A stretch of 34,544 bases of DNA from Bacillus sp. FJAT-27251 (GTDB lineage: Bacteria > Bacillota > Bacilli > Bacillales > Cytobacillaceae). Under the pieces are notes generated by a model. That model did not search any database. It was not told the DNA's origin and saw nothing but the letters and a program-made list of their open reading frames with translations. The translations under genes were made by a program, and so were the position numbers. Location: positions 2,159,733 to 2,194,276 of the forward strand of contig NZ_LIGG01000001.1 of assembly GCF_001273925.1 (NCBI RefSeq). The letters run 5' to 3'. This document shows, one piece after another, positions 1 to 7,326 of the stretch (the stretch's first letter is position 1; every line of letters begins with the position of its first letter).

Positions 1-364
1 CCAGCCTCTCTGCTTCAATTTTAGTGAGCTGCTTTTCCTGTCTCAACCTTGCTGTCAGCTTAGCACCGGAAGGGTAGCCAGAAGCCATTCCCATTGCCCA
101 GACAAACCCTCCGACACCAGGTACACGAAAAAGAGGCCTCATCAGCGGTTCAAGAAGTACACCTATAAATTTTACAACTCCAAAACCAATCAGCAGCTCC
201 GAAACGATAAAAAAAGGCAGCAGGGAAGGAAACACAATCTCCCACCACATATTAAGGCCCCTGATGGAAGCATCAAACGATTCCTGCGGATAAATGATCA
301 TAGAGCCTGCAATCACCGTGATTGATACCGCCAGGAATATCGTTTTTATTTTTGACTTAATCAC
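1..364 (-). CDS. ylbJ: YlbJ, sporulation integral membrane protein (5' part only; gene runs off the left edge)
   Basis: Translating the minus strand from a GTG at 364 gives about 121 open codons that run off the window. The protein opens with a hydrophobic segment (residues about 4-20), continues with a WWEIVFPSLLPFF stretch that looks like a membrane re-entrant or transmembrane helix, and has a glycine-rich region ending MGMASGYPSGAKL. This matches the YlbJ family of polytopic sporulation membrane proteins with nucleoside-recognition (Gate) type domains. The GTG start is chosen because GGAGAGGA (minus strand, 371-379) sits about 6 nt upstream; an ATG nearby is out of frame and closes at once. 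The gene is divergent from ylbK, as in Bacillus relatives. In B. subtilis ylbJ is a mother-cell sporulation gene; I could not identify a convincing SigE promoter in the 228 bp upstream. Confidence 0.85.
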   Translation of the reverse strand, partial: MIKSKIKTIFLAVSITVIAGSMIIYPQESFDASIRGLNMWWEIVFPSLLPFFIVSELLIGFGVVKFIGVLLEPLMRPLFRVPGVGGFVWAMGMASGYPSGAKLTARLRQEKQLTKIEAERL

Positions 365-592
365 CCAACATCCTCTCCTCAGGTAAATGGCTGTGAAACA
401 ACGTCAAACAGTGATAAAATAAAAATAATATCCGGCCAGTTGGCGGCGCAGATTACATGCGGTAATAAACCTTTTTTCATGGCGATGCCAAGGTTTTCAT
501 AATTCGGTCTTGTCCTCATAAACCAATATACTCACGGGTATGCAAAATAGACCAATTCTCTTGAATACAACAACTAAAGGGGGTATTTGCGT

Positions 593-1381
593 TTGCGTCG
601 ACCCACAATTGGTTTGGCACTTGGTTCCGGAGGAGCGCGGGGGTTTGCCCATCTAGGAGTCATCAGAGTACTAAGGGAAGAAGCCATCCCGATCGATATG
701 ATTGCCGGCAGCAGTATGGGCGCCATGGTTGGCTGTTTTTACGGAGCAGGACTTGATATTGAAAGATTGTATACACTATCAAAAGTATTCAAGAGGAAAT
801 ATTATTTGGACTTTACCGTGCCCAAAATGGGCTTTATCGCAGGGAAAAGGGTAAAGGATCTGATCCGGATCTTTACCCACGGAAAAGAACTGCAAAATCT
901 TGATATACCGGTTGCTGTCGTTGCTACCGACCTTGTATCCGGTGAAAAAGTGGTCTTCAAGGAAGGGCCCATTGCAGAAGCAGTACGGGCAAGCATTGCT
1001 ATTCCGGGAATATTCACGCCAGAAAAATGGAACGGCAGGCTGTTGATCGATGGCGGCGTGATAGACCGGATACCTGTTTCGGTCGTAAAGGAAATGGGGG
1101 CGGATATTGTCATTGCGGTCGATGTTTCGCACGTCAAAAACAATGCAGATATCACTTCCATTTTCGATGTGATCATGCAAAGTATTGACATCATGCAAAT
1201 GGAGCTGGTTGCCAACAGGGAGGTTGCTTCCGATATCATGGTAAGGCCGAGAGTGGAGATGTACAGTTCGCGCGCTTTTACTAATATAGAAGAAATCATT
1301 TCCATCGGTGAAGAGGAAACGAGGAAACATATCGCAAAAATTAAACAGGTTATTGAGCACTGGAAGGAGCCTCAATCATAA
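593..1381 (+). CDS. ylbK: YlbK, patatin-like phospholipase/esterase (RssA family)
   Basis: This is a 262-residue patatin-family protein, predicted to act as a serine-aspartate dyad lipid acyl hydrolase; the physiological substrate is unknown. The N-terminus has the oxyanion-hole motif GSGGARG (residues 11-17), followed by the nucleophile elbow GSSMG with Ser41 and the catalytic DGG with Asp153. Length fits the short, single-domain bacterial RssA/YlbK class and no signal peptide is seen, so it is probably cytoplasmic. A TTG start at 593 is preferred because the ribosome site AAAGGGGGT (576-584) lies 8 nt upstream; an in-frame TTG at 587 would leave only about 2-3 nt. The stop codon overlaps the ATG of ylbL (TAATG), so the two are translationally coupled. 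A TATACT at 527-532 could be a -10 element, but it has no good -35 partner. Confidence 0.88.
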   Translation: MRRPTIGLALGSGGARGFAHLGVIRVLREEAIPIDMIAGSSMGAMVGCFYGAGLDIERLYTLSKVFKRKYYLDFTVPKMGFIAGKRVKDLIRIFTHGKELQNLDIPVAVVATDLVSGEKVVFKEGPIAEAVRASIAIPGIFTPEKWNGRLLIDGGVIDRIPVSVVKEMGADIVIAVDVSHVKNNADITSIFDVIMQSIDIMQMELVANREVASDIMVRPRVEMYSSRAFTNIEEIISIGEEETRKHIAKIKQVIEHWKEPQS

Positions 1382-2409
1382 TGAGAAGAAAAGGATCTTT
1401 TCGGCTGGGCATTTTGGCAGCCATTTTGCTTTTTGCCAGCGTCTTTTATTATTTGCCTTTTTATGTATCAAAGCCGGGCATGGCAAAAGAGCTGGGACCC
1501 ATTATTGAAGTAGAGGGGGGATATGAGGAAGAAGGCACCTTTATGCTGACCACTGTCAGGATGGGAAGGGCCAATATTTACTCCTATTTGACCGCCAAGA
1601 TAAGCAAATACCAGGAAATCTTCCCGCTTGAGGCAATCAGGGCTGAAAACGAAAGCGATGAGGACTATACCAAAAGGCAGCTCCATATGATGGATAGTTC
1701 GAAAATCAATGCGATTGAGGTTGCCTATAAAAAAGCCGGACTGCCAATTCAGTACCAGTTCAATGGAATTTATGTCCTGCAAGTTGTTCCCGGAATGCCG
1801 GCAGAGGGAAAGCTGTTTACCGGCGACCGCATTCTTGATATCGATGGCAAGGACTTCCGCTCTTCAACAGAATTCATTGAATATGTCAGCAGCAAAAAAG
1901 CAGGCGAGGAAGTCACCTTGGCTGTGGAGCGTCAAAAAAAGGAAGAGAAGGTTGTCCTTGCTCTCCAACAATTTGATCAAAGCAGCGACAGGGCAGGAAT
2001 AGGCATTGTACCGGTTGATGATAAAGACATAGAGGTTGACCCGGATGTGAACGTAAAAACGGATGAGATAGGCGGACCCTCTGCAGGACTCATGTTTTCG
2101 CTTGAGATTTACAATCAGCTCGTGGAGGAAGATCTTACACAAGGGCATGCCATTGCTGGAACGGGCACTATCGCTTCGGATGGAATCGTCGGCAGGATTG
2201 GCGGCATTGAACAAAAAGTAGTCGCCGCCGACAAGGCTGGTGCCGACATTTTCTTTGCCCCAAATGAAAAGGGCGCAAAGGATTCCAATTACCAGGCTGC
2301 AATGAGGACAGCAGAGGATATCAACTCAAAGATGGAAATCGTCCCCGTCGACACTTTTGATGACGCCGTGGACTATCTTGAAAATTTATCAAAAAAACAA
2401 GCTGGCTAG
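1381..2409 (+). CDS. ylbL: YlbL, membrane-anchored PDZ / Lon-type (S16) serine protease
   Basis: This 342-residue protein has one N-terminal membrane anchor (residues about 8-28), a PDZ domain (about 125-200, with the GDRILDIDGK motif) and a C-terminal Lon-like S16 protease domain. The catalytic dyad is visible: Ser234 in GGPSAGLMF and Lys279 in GGIEQKVVAA. The protease domain therefore faces outside the cytoplasm, as expected for SepM/YlbL-type proteases. In B. subtilis YlbL is reported to help remove the checkpoint inhibitor YneA after DNA damage; I infer a similar role from homology only. The ribosome site GGAAGGA (1362-1368) lies inside ylbK, and the start overlaps the ylbK stop by 1 nt. 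The stop codon lies in the loop of a bidirectional terminator. Confidence 0.9.
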   Translation: MRRKGSFRLGILAAILLFASVFYYLPFYVSKPGMAKELGPIIEVEGGYEEEGTFMLTTVRMGRANIYSYLTAKISKYQEIFPLEAIRAENESDEDYTKRQLHMMDSSKINAIEVAYKKAGLPIQYQFNGIYVLQVVPGMPAEGKLFTGDRILDIDGKDFRSSTEFIEYVSSKKAGEEVTLAVERQKKEEKVVLALQQFDQSSDRAGIGIVPVDDKDIEVDPDVNVKTDEIGGPSAGLMFSLEIYNQLVEEDLTQGHAIAGTGTIASDGIVGRIGGIEQKVVAADKAGADIFFAPNEKGAKDSNYQAAMRTAEDINSKMEIVPVDTFDDAVDYLENLSKKQAG

Positions 2410-2423
2410 CAGCTTGTTTTTTT
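2391..2423. terminator. Bidirectional terminator shared by convergent ylbL and ylbM
   Basis: A perfect 14-bp inverted repeat (AAAAAAACAAGCTG, 2391-2404, and its complement at 2410-2423) flanks a 5-nt loop. Each arm ends in A7 or T7, so transcripts from either strand form a hairpin followed by a U tract. The ylbL stop codon TAG occupies the loop, and the ylbM stop overlaps the far arm. Confidence 0.92.
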
Positions 2424-3630
2424 AATCCTGAATTTGGATGGGAGGCTGTGAAAACTCTTCCTTTAGAAGGCGTTCCTGTGAGTCGCCCGTTAAACCGAGA
2501 GAATAAATCCTGGATGCCCTGATATCTAGTTCCAATAGATCTTTATTGGATGAAGGCCGGGAAACAAGAGGGAGTCCCAGGACTTTTTTGTTTTTCTGTA
2601 AGTAGGCCCTTCCGGAAGAGGACATTCCAAGCAGGCGCAAATATTTGGCGGTGCCAGCCTGCATCTCACTGCTTTTCACATTCATCAGGATATGCAGGCA
2701 GACTCTCTGAAGTCTGGTCCACGTATAGCGTTTTGTCTTTATCTTTTCCATGAATTCCTTAAAAGACGTGGCCTGAAGGCTATTTTCCTTAAGCCTGTAC
2801 TCTAGGCCCTCCTCAACCTCATGAATAGCGGCCAATTCTTCTGGAGAACTCTGAAGCAGCTTGTATTTTAATAGTGGCCAGTAATCCTCCCAGGAATGAA
2901 ACTGGCCATAGTGTTTTTTATATCTCATGAGTAAATGAAAGGAAGTGCGCGGAAGATAAGACTGGATGCTTTCCATGCTGCTTCCATTGGAGAAAAGGGA
3001 TTTTCTGATACTGGTTGCACTGGCAATCGTCTCGGAGGAAAAATGTTCATCGTGATATCCGGCATTTTTACGCTTGATGGTCACTGGCCTTAGGCCGGCA
3101 TCGTGGCGGTTGATTGCCGCTACATACTGGAGGCCGAGAATATTATTGGGCTTCGAGAGGTCGAGCAGGGAGCCAGCGGGTTTCAGAGCTTCAAAGCTTA
3201 GGGAGACCGACTTGGGATAGCTGTATCCTAGCGCGTTGTATTCTTTTATTTTTGCCTGGAATTGTGTTGCGTGATTAGCGAGAAATTCAAGTGTGGTGAT
3301 AAAGCTGCCAATCTCACCAGCCTCGCTGCCAAAACAGACGCTCTCACAGCCAGCCGCCGCCAGCACAGAGATGGCTCCATCCGCAAAAATGTCCGCATTT
3401 TGTGCAGCGAAGGCATATGGCAGCTCAAAAACGAGGTCTGCACCGCCGTACAAAGCCATTTCTGTACGTGCCCATTTGGAAACGAGGGCTGGTTCCCCGC
3501 GCTGGAGGAAATTTCCGCTCATGACAGCAATTACGATATCCGCGCCAGATTGTTCCTTGGCCTGGTCCAAATGGTATTTATGTCCATTATGGAATGGGTT
3601 ATATTCTACAACAACGCCGACAGCCTTCAT
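2422..3630 (-). CDS. tmcAL: TmcAL/YlbM, tRNA(Met) cytidine acetate ligase
   Basis: The 402-residue product matches the YlbM (TmcAL) family, which makes N4-acetylcytidine at the wobble base of elongator tRNA(Met) from acetate and ATP. The N-terminus MKAVGVVVEYNPFHNGH carries the nucleotidyltransferase HxGH signature (HNGH, residues 14-17), and an ATSIRK motif further on corresponds to the second conserved nucleotide-binding element. A longer reading frame extends to 3669, but the ATG at 3630 is chosen because GAAGGAG lies 5-6 nt upstream and the protein then begins at the conserved MKAVG. The gene has its own SigA-type promoter (TTGTCA-17-TATAAT on the minus strand) whose -35 overlaps that of ylbN. 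Confidence 0.93.
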   Translation of the reverse strand: MKAVGVVVEYNPFHNGHKYHLDQAKEQSGADIVIAVMSGNFLQRGEPALVSKWARTEMALYGGADLVFELPYAFAAQNADIFADGAISVLAAAGCESVCFGSEAGEIGSFITTLEFLANHATQFQAKIKEYNALGYSYPKSVSLSFEALKPAGSLLDLSKPNNILGLQYVAAINRHDAGLRPVTIKRKNAGYHDEHFSSETIASATSIRKSLFSNGSSMESIQSYLPRTSFHLLMRYKKHYGQFHSWEDYWPLLKYKLLQSSPEELAAIHEVEEGLEYRLKENSLQATSFKEFMEKIKTKRYTWTRLQRVCLHILMNVKSSEMQAGTAKYLRLLGMSSSGRAYLQKNKKVLGLPLVSRPSSNKDLLELDIRASRIYSLGLTGDSQERLLKEEFSQPPIQIQD

Positions 3631-3717
3631 TTTTTCTCCTTCATTGACAACGGGAGGTCCTCTCAACATAAGTTGTTTCCCGGTTAATGGTGTTTAAATT
3701 TACAACTCAACGTCTAA

Positions 3718-3746
3718 ATTATACTGTAAAGAAAAAATATTGACAA
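3718..3746 (-). promoter_or_regulatory. SigA-type promoter of ylbM (tmcAL)
   Basis: Reading the minus strand, TTGTCA (3746-3741) and a perfect TATAAT (3723-3718) are separated by 17 bp. Transcription would start near 3711, giving about an 80-nt leader before the ylbM ATG at 3630. The -35 box overlaps the -35 box of the divergent ylbN promoter. Confidence 0.75.
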
Positions 3747-3768
3747 ATAGGTAAGCGAAAGCTATAAT
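3740..3768 (+). promoter_or_regulatory. SigA promoter of ylbN-rpmF, perfect consensus
   Basis: TTGACA (3740-3745), a 17-bp spacer and TATAAT (3763-3768) match the vegetative consensus at all 12 positions. The predicted start near 3775 leaves a leader of about 20 nt before ylbN. Such strength suits a ribosomal protein operon. Confidence 0.9.
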
Positions 3769-3794
3769 TACCTTTGTTGCCTTGGGGTGATTCT

Positions 3795-4322
3795 ATGAAA
3801 TGGACAATAAGTCAGTTACAAAAATACCGAAACAAGGACTTTCCGGTTGACGAAACGGTCCGGGTTGATGAGATAAAGGAAGTCGATCCATCCATTCGTG
3901 ACGTGTCTCCGATGCATATAACGGGCAGGGTTGACATTAGCGCAACAAAAGTGACCTTCCATCTCCGGATTGAAGGCTATCTTATCCTTCCTTGTTCTCG
4001 TACGCTGGTTGATGTTAATTTTCCAGTGAATGTTGAAACAACTGAAACCTTCCTTCTTGGGAATCATGAATATGGGACCGAGGATGAAGAAGTGCATCAA
4101 CTTAAGGGTGATGTCATTGACCTGATGCCTGTCATCAGGGAAATCCTTTTGCTTGAAGTTCCGATGCAGGTATTCTGCGAGGAAGATGACCGTAAGGATG
4201 GAGCCCCGCAGTCTGGGAAGGACTGGGAAGTGATCCGCGAACAGGAAAAGCAGCAAAAAGTGGATCCTAGGCTTGCCGGACTTGCCAAGTTTTTTGAGCA
4301 AAATGATTCAGCGGATGATTGA
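3795..4322 (+). CDS. ylbN: YlbN, DUF177/YceD family protein cotranscribed with rpmF
   Basis: This 175-residue protein belongs to the DUF177 (YceD) family, which almost always sits directly before rpmF. The family is linked to 23S rRNA maturation in plants and bacteria, but its biochemical activity is not settled. The N-terminus MKWTISQLQKYRNKDF, a central beta-rich stretch with CSRTLVDVNFPV, and an acidic C-terminal part with DPRLAGLAKFF are typical. A longer frame begins at 3774, but the ATG at 3795 is chosen because GGGGTGAT (3784-3791) precedes it at suitable spacing and homologues start at MKW. A perfect SigA promoter lies just upstream, and rpmF follows after 69 bp with no terminator between, so the two form one operon. 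Confidence 0.9.
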   Translation: MKWTISQLQKYRNKDFPVDETVRVDEIKEVDPSIRDVSPMHITGRVDISATKVTFHLRIEGYLILPCSRTLVDVNFPVNVETTETFLLGNHEYGTEDEEVHQLKGDVIDLMPVIREILLLEVPMQVFCEEDDRKDGAPQSGKDWEVIREQEKQQKVDPRLAGLAKFFEQNDSADD

Positions 4323-4391
4323 ATCACCAAAATGAAGGACCAGTGAGACTGGCCTTCATACACACTACTCTTCTTTAAGGAGGTGGGAATA

Positions 4392-4565
4392 ATGGCTGTA
4401 CCATTTAGAAGAACGTCTAAAACTGCTAAGAGAAAGCGCCGTACTCATTTCAAATTGCAAGTTCCAGGCATGGTTGCATGCCCTAACTGCGGTGAAATGA
4501 AACTAGCTCACCGTGTTTGCAAGGAATGCGGAACATACAAAGGCAAAGAAGTCGTAAACGACTAA
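4392..4565 (+). CDS. rpmF: 50S ribosomal protein L32 (bL32), zinc-binding form
   Basis: The 57-residue protein [17 protein letters not shown]... is bL32 of the large ribosomal subunit. The basic N-terminus is followed by a four-cysteine zinc knuckle: Cys30 and Cys33 (CPNC), Cys43 and Cys46 (CKEC). This is the zinc-dependent form; a zinc-free paralogue induced by zinc starvation would lack these cysteines. The ATG at 4392 follows a strong AAGGAGGTG (4377-4385) and fixes the N-terminus at the conserved MAVP; a GTG upstream in the same frame overlaps the ribosome site. It is cotranscribed with ylbN and followed by an intrinsic terminator. Confidence 0.98.
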   Translation: MAVPFRRTSKTAKRKRRTHFKLQVPGMVACPNCGEMKLAHRVCKECGTYKGKEVVND

Positions 4566-4582
4566 TCTTTCCAATAAGAATC

Positions 4583-4614
4583 AAAAGCACAGGTGTATTC
4601 CTGTGCTTTTTTTT
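4583..4614 (+). terminator. Intrinsic terminator of the ylbN-rpmF operon
   Basis: The 11-bp stem AAAAGCACAGG/CCTGTGCTTTT has a 6-nt loop (4594-4599) and is followed by a run of eight T (4607-4614). It lies 18 nt after the rpmF stop. Confidence 0.93.
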
Positions 4615-4662
4615 ATTCATTCCTCTACACTAATAATCAGGGAATTGAAGAGGAGGAGGGCA

Positions 4663-5421
4663 ATGATGGGTTCCTATACCATTTCGAAAGAGCAGAACGG
4701 ACTGCTGCTATTTACGATAAACAGGCCGGAGAAAAGAAATGCGGTAAATTATGAAATTATGGATGGACTGGAAGAAGTGCTTTCCATAGCTGCGAATAAG
4801 GGAACGAAAGCACTGGTCCTTACGGGGGCCGGTGAAAGGGCGTTTTGTTCGGGTGGAGACTTGTCTGTTTTCCATAAGTTAAGGACGGCTGATGAAGCGG
4901 CTGTTATGCTTTCCAGAATGGCTGAAATTCTCACCCGCCTATTAATGCTTCCGATACCGACTGTTGCCATCCTTAATGGGACGGCTATTGGAGGCGGTTG
5001 TGAAATTGCTTCTGCCTGCGATTTTCGCCTGGGGCGCAAGGGGATGCAAGCTGGTTTTGTTCAGGGGAATATGGCCATTACAACAGGGTGGGGCGGAGGC
5101 AGTATATTGTTTGAGAAGCTTCCTTACTCGATTGCCTTAAAAATGCTGGGTGATGCCAGGCTTTACTCAGCGGACGAACTGTATGAGCTTGGTTTTCTGG
5201 ATTATCTTTATGATGGGGATGCCATGAGCCAGTGCATCTCCTTCCTGGAAAGGATGCTTGATAAGGAAGCTGCCGTATTATCCGCCTATAAACAGCTTGT
5301 CACAAAAAAATGGATGGCCTCCTCCTTGCCAGAGAGAATCGCAGAGGAAGCTAGAAACTGCGCGGTCTTATGGGGAAAAGAGGTTCATCACGAAAAGGTT
5401 GCCCTATTTTTAAAGAAATAA
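4663..5421 (+). CDS. Enoyl-CoA hydratase/isomerase (crotonase) family protein, one catalytic Glu replaced
   Basis: This is a 252-residue crotonase-fold protein. The oxyanion-hole motifs are present: AFCSGGDL (residues 60-67) and NGTAIGGGCE (105-114). Glu114 in GGGCE aligns with the first catalytic glutamate of rat enoyl-CoA hydratase (Glu144). The second (Glu164, normally in a PE motif 20 residues later) aligns with Gln134 in GFVQGN, so simple hydratase activity is doubtful. The TGWGGG stretch fits the usual PGxGG turn, which anchors the alignment. Its substrate is unknown; an acyl-CoA isomerase, hydrolase or other crotonase activity is possible. The ATG at 4663 follows AGGAGGAGGG (4651-4660); a longer frame from 4603 would start inside the rpmF terminator. 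It has no counterpart at this position in B. subtilis 168 as I recall it. Confidence 0.85.
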   Translation: MMGSYTISKEQNGLLLFTINRPEKRNAVNYEIMDGLEEVLSIAANKGTKALVLTGAGERAFCSGGDLSVFHKLRTADEAAVMLSRMAEILTRLLMLPIPTVAILNGTAIGGGCEIASACDFRLGRKGMQAGFVQGNMAITTGWGGGSILFEKLPYSIALKMLGDARLYSADELYELGFLDYLYDGDAMSQCISFLERMLDKEAAVLSAYKQLVTKKWMASSLPERIAEEARNCAVLWGKEVHHEKVALFLKK

Positions 5422-5482
5422 AAGCATTCTATCTTTCCTAGCAGATGCATAGATTGAAATAAAAAACTAGGAGGGAAATGAC

Positions 5483-6079
5483 ATGCCTATTACCCGCCAG
5501 GATGCCTGGACACAGGACGAAGATCTCATACTTGCAGAAACAGTGCTTCGCCATATCAGGGAAGGGGGTACCCAGCTAAAGGCTTTTGACGAGGTTGGCA
5601 AAAGGCTTTCCCGTACCGGGGCGGCCTGCGGATTCCGCTGGAACTCCTTTGTTCGGAAACAGTACCAGTCTGGTATTGAACTGGCAAAAAAGCAGCGAAA
5701 AGAGCTGAAAAAGCAGCAGAAAAAAATGGCTGAACCAGTGGAAGAGGAAGCCTCTCTCCCAAATGCGGAGGTTGTTCAAGCTGCTGCCGAAACGCTAGGC
5801 CTCGATGAAGTGAAAGAGTTTCTCGACCATTTGTACCGGCAGGCAGCAAAAGCAAGGAACCATGAAGAGAGTACAACCGTATTTGAGGGAAAAGTAAAGG
5901 AACTGGAAAGCCGAATCTATTACTTGTCTAGTGAAAATGAAAAGCTCAGGGATGATCTCGCCGCCGTAGAAAAGGATCATCGTTCTTTACTCGAAATTAT
6001 GGAGCGGGCCAGGAAACTGGTTGGAACCAAAGGCGAGGCAGGGGAGGAGCAGGCTGAAAAAGAGGGCTTGAAAAAATGA
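5483..6079 (+). CDS. ylbO: YlbO, RsfA-family Myb-like transcriptional regulator
   Basis: The 198-residue protein begins with a Myb/SANT-like DNA-binding domain (residues about 4-60: [16 protein letters not shown], then [13 protein letters not shown]), as in the prespore regulator RsfA and its paralogue YlbO. A highly charged lysine-glutamate linker follows, and a long C-terminal coiled coil (about 128-178) probably dimerises it. RsfA modulates SigF-dependent transcription; YlbO's own targets are not established. The ATG at 5483 follows AGGAGGG (5470-5476). A CATAGATT at 5448-5455 resembles a SigE -10 box, but I found no -35 at the right distance. No terminator is visible directly after the gene. 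Confidence 0.88.
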   Translation: MPITRQDAWTQDEDLILAETVLRHIREGGTQLKAFDEVGKRLSRTGAACGFRWNSFVRKQYQSGIELAKKQRKELKKQQKKMAEPVEEEASLPNAEVVQAAAETLGLDEVKEFLDHLYRQAAKARNHEESTTVFEGKVKELESRIYYLSSENEKLRDDLAAVEKDHRSLLEIMERARKLVGTKGEAGEEQAEKEGLKK

Positions 6080-6123
6080 ATTCGTTAAGGGTTTGCCATA
6101 GGATATGTATGAGAATTCATACA

Positions 6124-6303
6124 CGGAGAATTTCCGGCTAATGCAAATTTTGAGGCTGAAAGTATAGATATAAGCGGAGAAATTCCGATTAATCCCTCTA
6201 AATAAGGAAAAATCCAAAGTTTTGAAACATATAAACGGAAATACTTCCTTTATTATAAGGGAAATATAAGTATTTCCCATTTTAAACGGAATTTTTCCGT
6301 TTA
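6124..6303. repeat. Cluster of five small CGGAA/TTCCG inverted repeats
   Basis: Five short imperfect palindromes share a CGGA(A)...(T)TCCG core. They lie at 6124-6136 (CGGA/TCCG), 6175-6187 (CGGA/TCCG), 6233-6250 (AACGGAA/TTCCTTT), 6259-6278 (GGGAAATA, TAAG loop, TATTTCCC, perfect) and 6283-6303 (TAAACGGAA, TTT loop, TTCCGTTTA, perfect 9 bp). Centre spacings are about 50, 60, 27 and 24 bp. They look like modules of an interspersed Bacillaceae intergenic repeat; I recall similar AAGCGGAGA...TTCCG elements but cannot name a family. Confidence 0.65.
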
Positions 6304-6450
6304 TTTCAATCATAGGGGAATCGAACCGTAATTTGCCTCTGTCTTAGTTAATCAATAATCAGATAGAGAATATCTTTTCGCAAATCGTAATTTTTTATGT
6401 GATTCAGAATGCCATTTTATAAGCTAATTTGTCAAAACATTGATGTAGCA

Positions 6451-6482
6451 ATAAAAAATAGGGTGAGTAAATCACCCTATTT
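6451..6482 (-). terminator. Intrinsic terminator of ylbP
   Basis: The 11-bp perfect stem AAATAGGGTGA/TCACCCTATTT (6456-6466 and 6472-6482) has a 5-nt loop. On the minus strand it runs into a T6 tract (6458-6453); on the plus strand only three T follow. It lies about 78 nt beyond the ylbP stop. Confidence 0.8.
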
Positions 6483-6559
6483 GCACTGCAATTAACTATT
6501 TTCCACCATTAAAGAGAACTTATTAAAGCAATAGGCGCTATCTTTAAATTTGCCCTTCC

Positions 6560-7033
6560 TTAATGTACCTGCTCCTTCACGCCGGCCGGGTACCAAACGA
6601 AAGGATTCTCCCCTCTGTCCCGCTCTACTTCATAAGTTGCAGGGGTGAAGCCCATCGTTGCCCAAAAATCGGATGAATTGACCCTTCCGTTTGTTTTAAC
6701 AGGCAAGCCATAGGATTTTGCGAAATCCACGAGCGTCCTTCCATATCCTTTCCCCTGATAATCAGGGAGGACCTCAAGCTTCCATAATTCAAGATAGTCC
6801 TGCGGCGGATCAAAGTAACGGTCGAATTTGGCCTGGATTTGGTAGAGGCTCATCCTTGCAACAAGTTTATCTCCAAAGTAGATTCCGTAAAACGGCGACT
6901 CACTGTCGTTTTCAATCATATTTGCTTCAAGATCCTCGAGCATGGACAGCTCCTGCTGGCCGTATTGCTTGAACCTTTTGAAGTCCTCGAGTGTTTTGTA
7001 ATTGATCTTCAATCTTTCAACCTTGTGTGCCAC
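6560..7033 (-). CDS. ylbP: YlbP, GNAT-family N-acetyltransferase
   Basis: This roughly 157-residue protein is a GNAT acetyltransferase of the YlbP family. The acetyl-CoA pyrophosphate-binding motif A is clear: LEVLPDYQGKGYGRTLVDFA with Q/RxxGxG. The acceptor substrate is unknown. Start choice: an ATG at 7039 has GGGGG ending 1 nt before it, too close to work, whereas an in-frame GTG at 7033 lies 7 nt from the same site (minus strand, 7046-7041), so the GTG is preferred. Two residues separate the models. The gene is monocistronic on the minus strand, convergent with ylbO and divergent from the panE-like gene, as in B. subtilis. Confidence 0.88.
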   Translation of the reverse strand: MAHKVERLKINYKTLEDFKRFKQYGQQELSMLEDLEANMIENDSESPFYGIYFGDKLVARMSLYQIQAKFDRYFDPPQDYLELWKLEVLPDYQGKGYGRTLVDFAKSYGLPVKTNGRVNSSDFWATMGFTPATYEVERDRGENPFVWYPAGVKEQVH

Positions 7034-7125
7034 CGTCATTCCCCCTATTAGTGCGTTGTCTTTTGTCTATTCCCGTCCATCATCTTAAAGATGCATGACA
7101 TTGAGGTCGGCTGCAGCCTTGATGT

Positions 7126-7176
7126 TATTATATTATAAATAAACAAAAAGTTCTGCTTTTAACTTATAATATAATA
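7126..7176. repeat. AT-only 13-bp inverted repeat between ylbP and panE-like gene
   Basis: TATTATATTATAA (7126-7138) and its exact complement (7164-7176) are separated by 25 bp. The loop carries a smaller AAAAG/CTTTT hairpin (7146-7160). Several TATAAT matches arise inside the arms on both strands, but none has a -35 at 16-18 bp. It could be a cruciform, a regulator site or a decayed element. Confidence 0.6.
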
Positions 7177-7282
7177 TAAAGGCTTATCGGGCAACTTGTT
7201 AACCGCTTACAATCATGTTTCCCGCATGAAGGCGGGGCATAATGGAAGCAAGGAAATATTCTCACGCAAAGGGAATGGTATC

Positions 7283-7291
7283 TGCTAAAAT
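7283..7291 (+). promoter_or_regulatory. Candidate extended -10 promoter for the panE-like gene
   Basis: TGCTAAAAT is an extended -10 (TGN plus TAAAAT) 35 nt before the start codon. No convincing -35 lies 17 bp upstream, so support is weak. Confidence 0.35.
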
Positions 7292-7326
7292 AGGACTAAA
7301 GCAGGAATCGGAATTGGGGTATGAAC

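Larger units (their letters stand above)
6080..6559. other. 480-bp non-coding gap between convergent ylbO and ylbP
   Basis: This AT-rich gap holds a cluster of small inverted repeats (6124-6303) and the ylbP terminator (6451-6482). The interval 6304-6450 shows no gene, no ribosome site followed by a plausible frame, and no further hairpin that I can support. A minus-strand open frame crossing the repeats is low-complexity and extends antisense into ylbO, so I do not call it. Confidence 0.7.

Noticed and set aside
5448-5455. CATAGATT as SigE -10 box of ylbO
   Set aside because: No acceptable -35 element lies 12-15 bp upstream.
5987-6313. Minus-strand frame over the small inverted repeats
   Set aside because: It is low-complexity, extends antisense into ylbO, and has no ribosome site.
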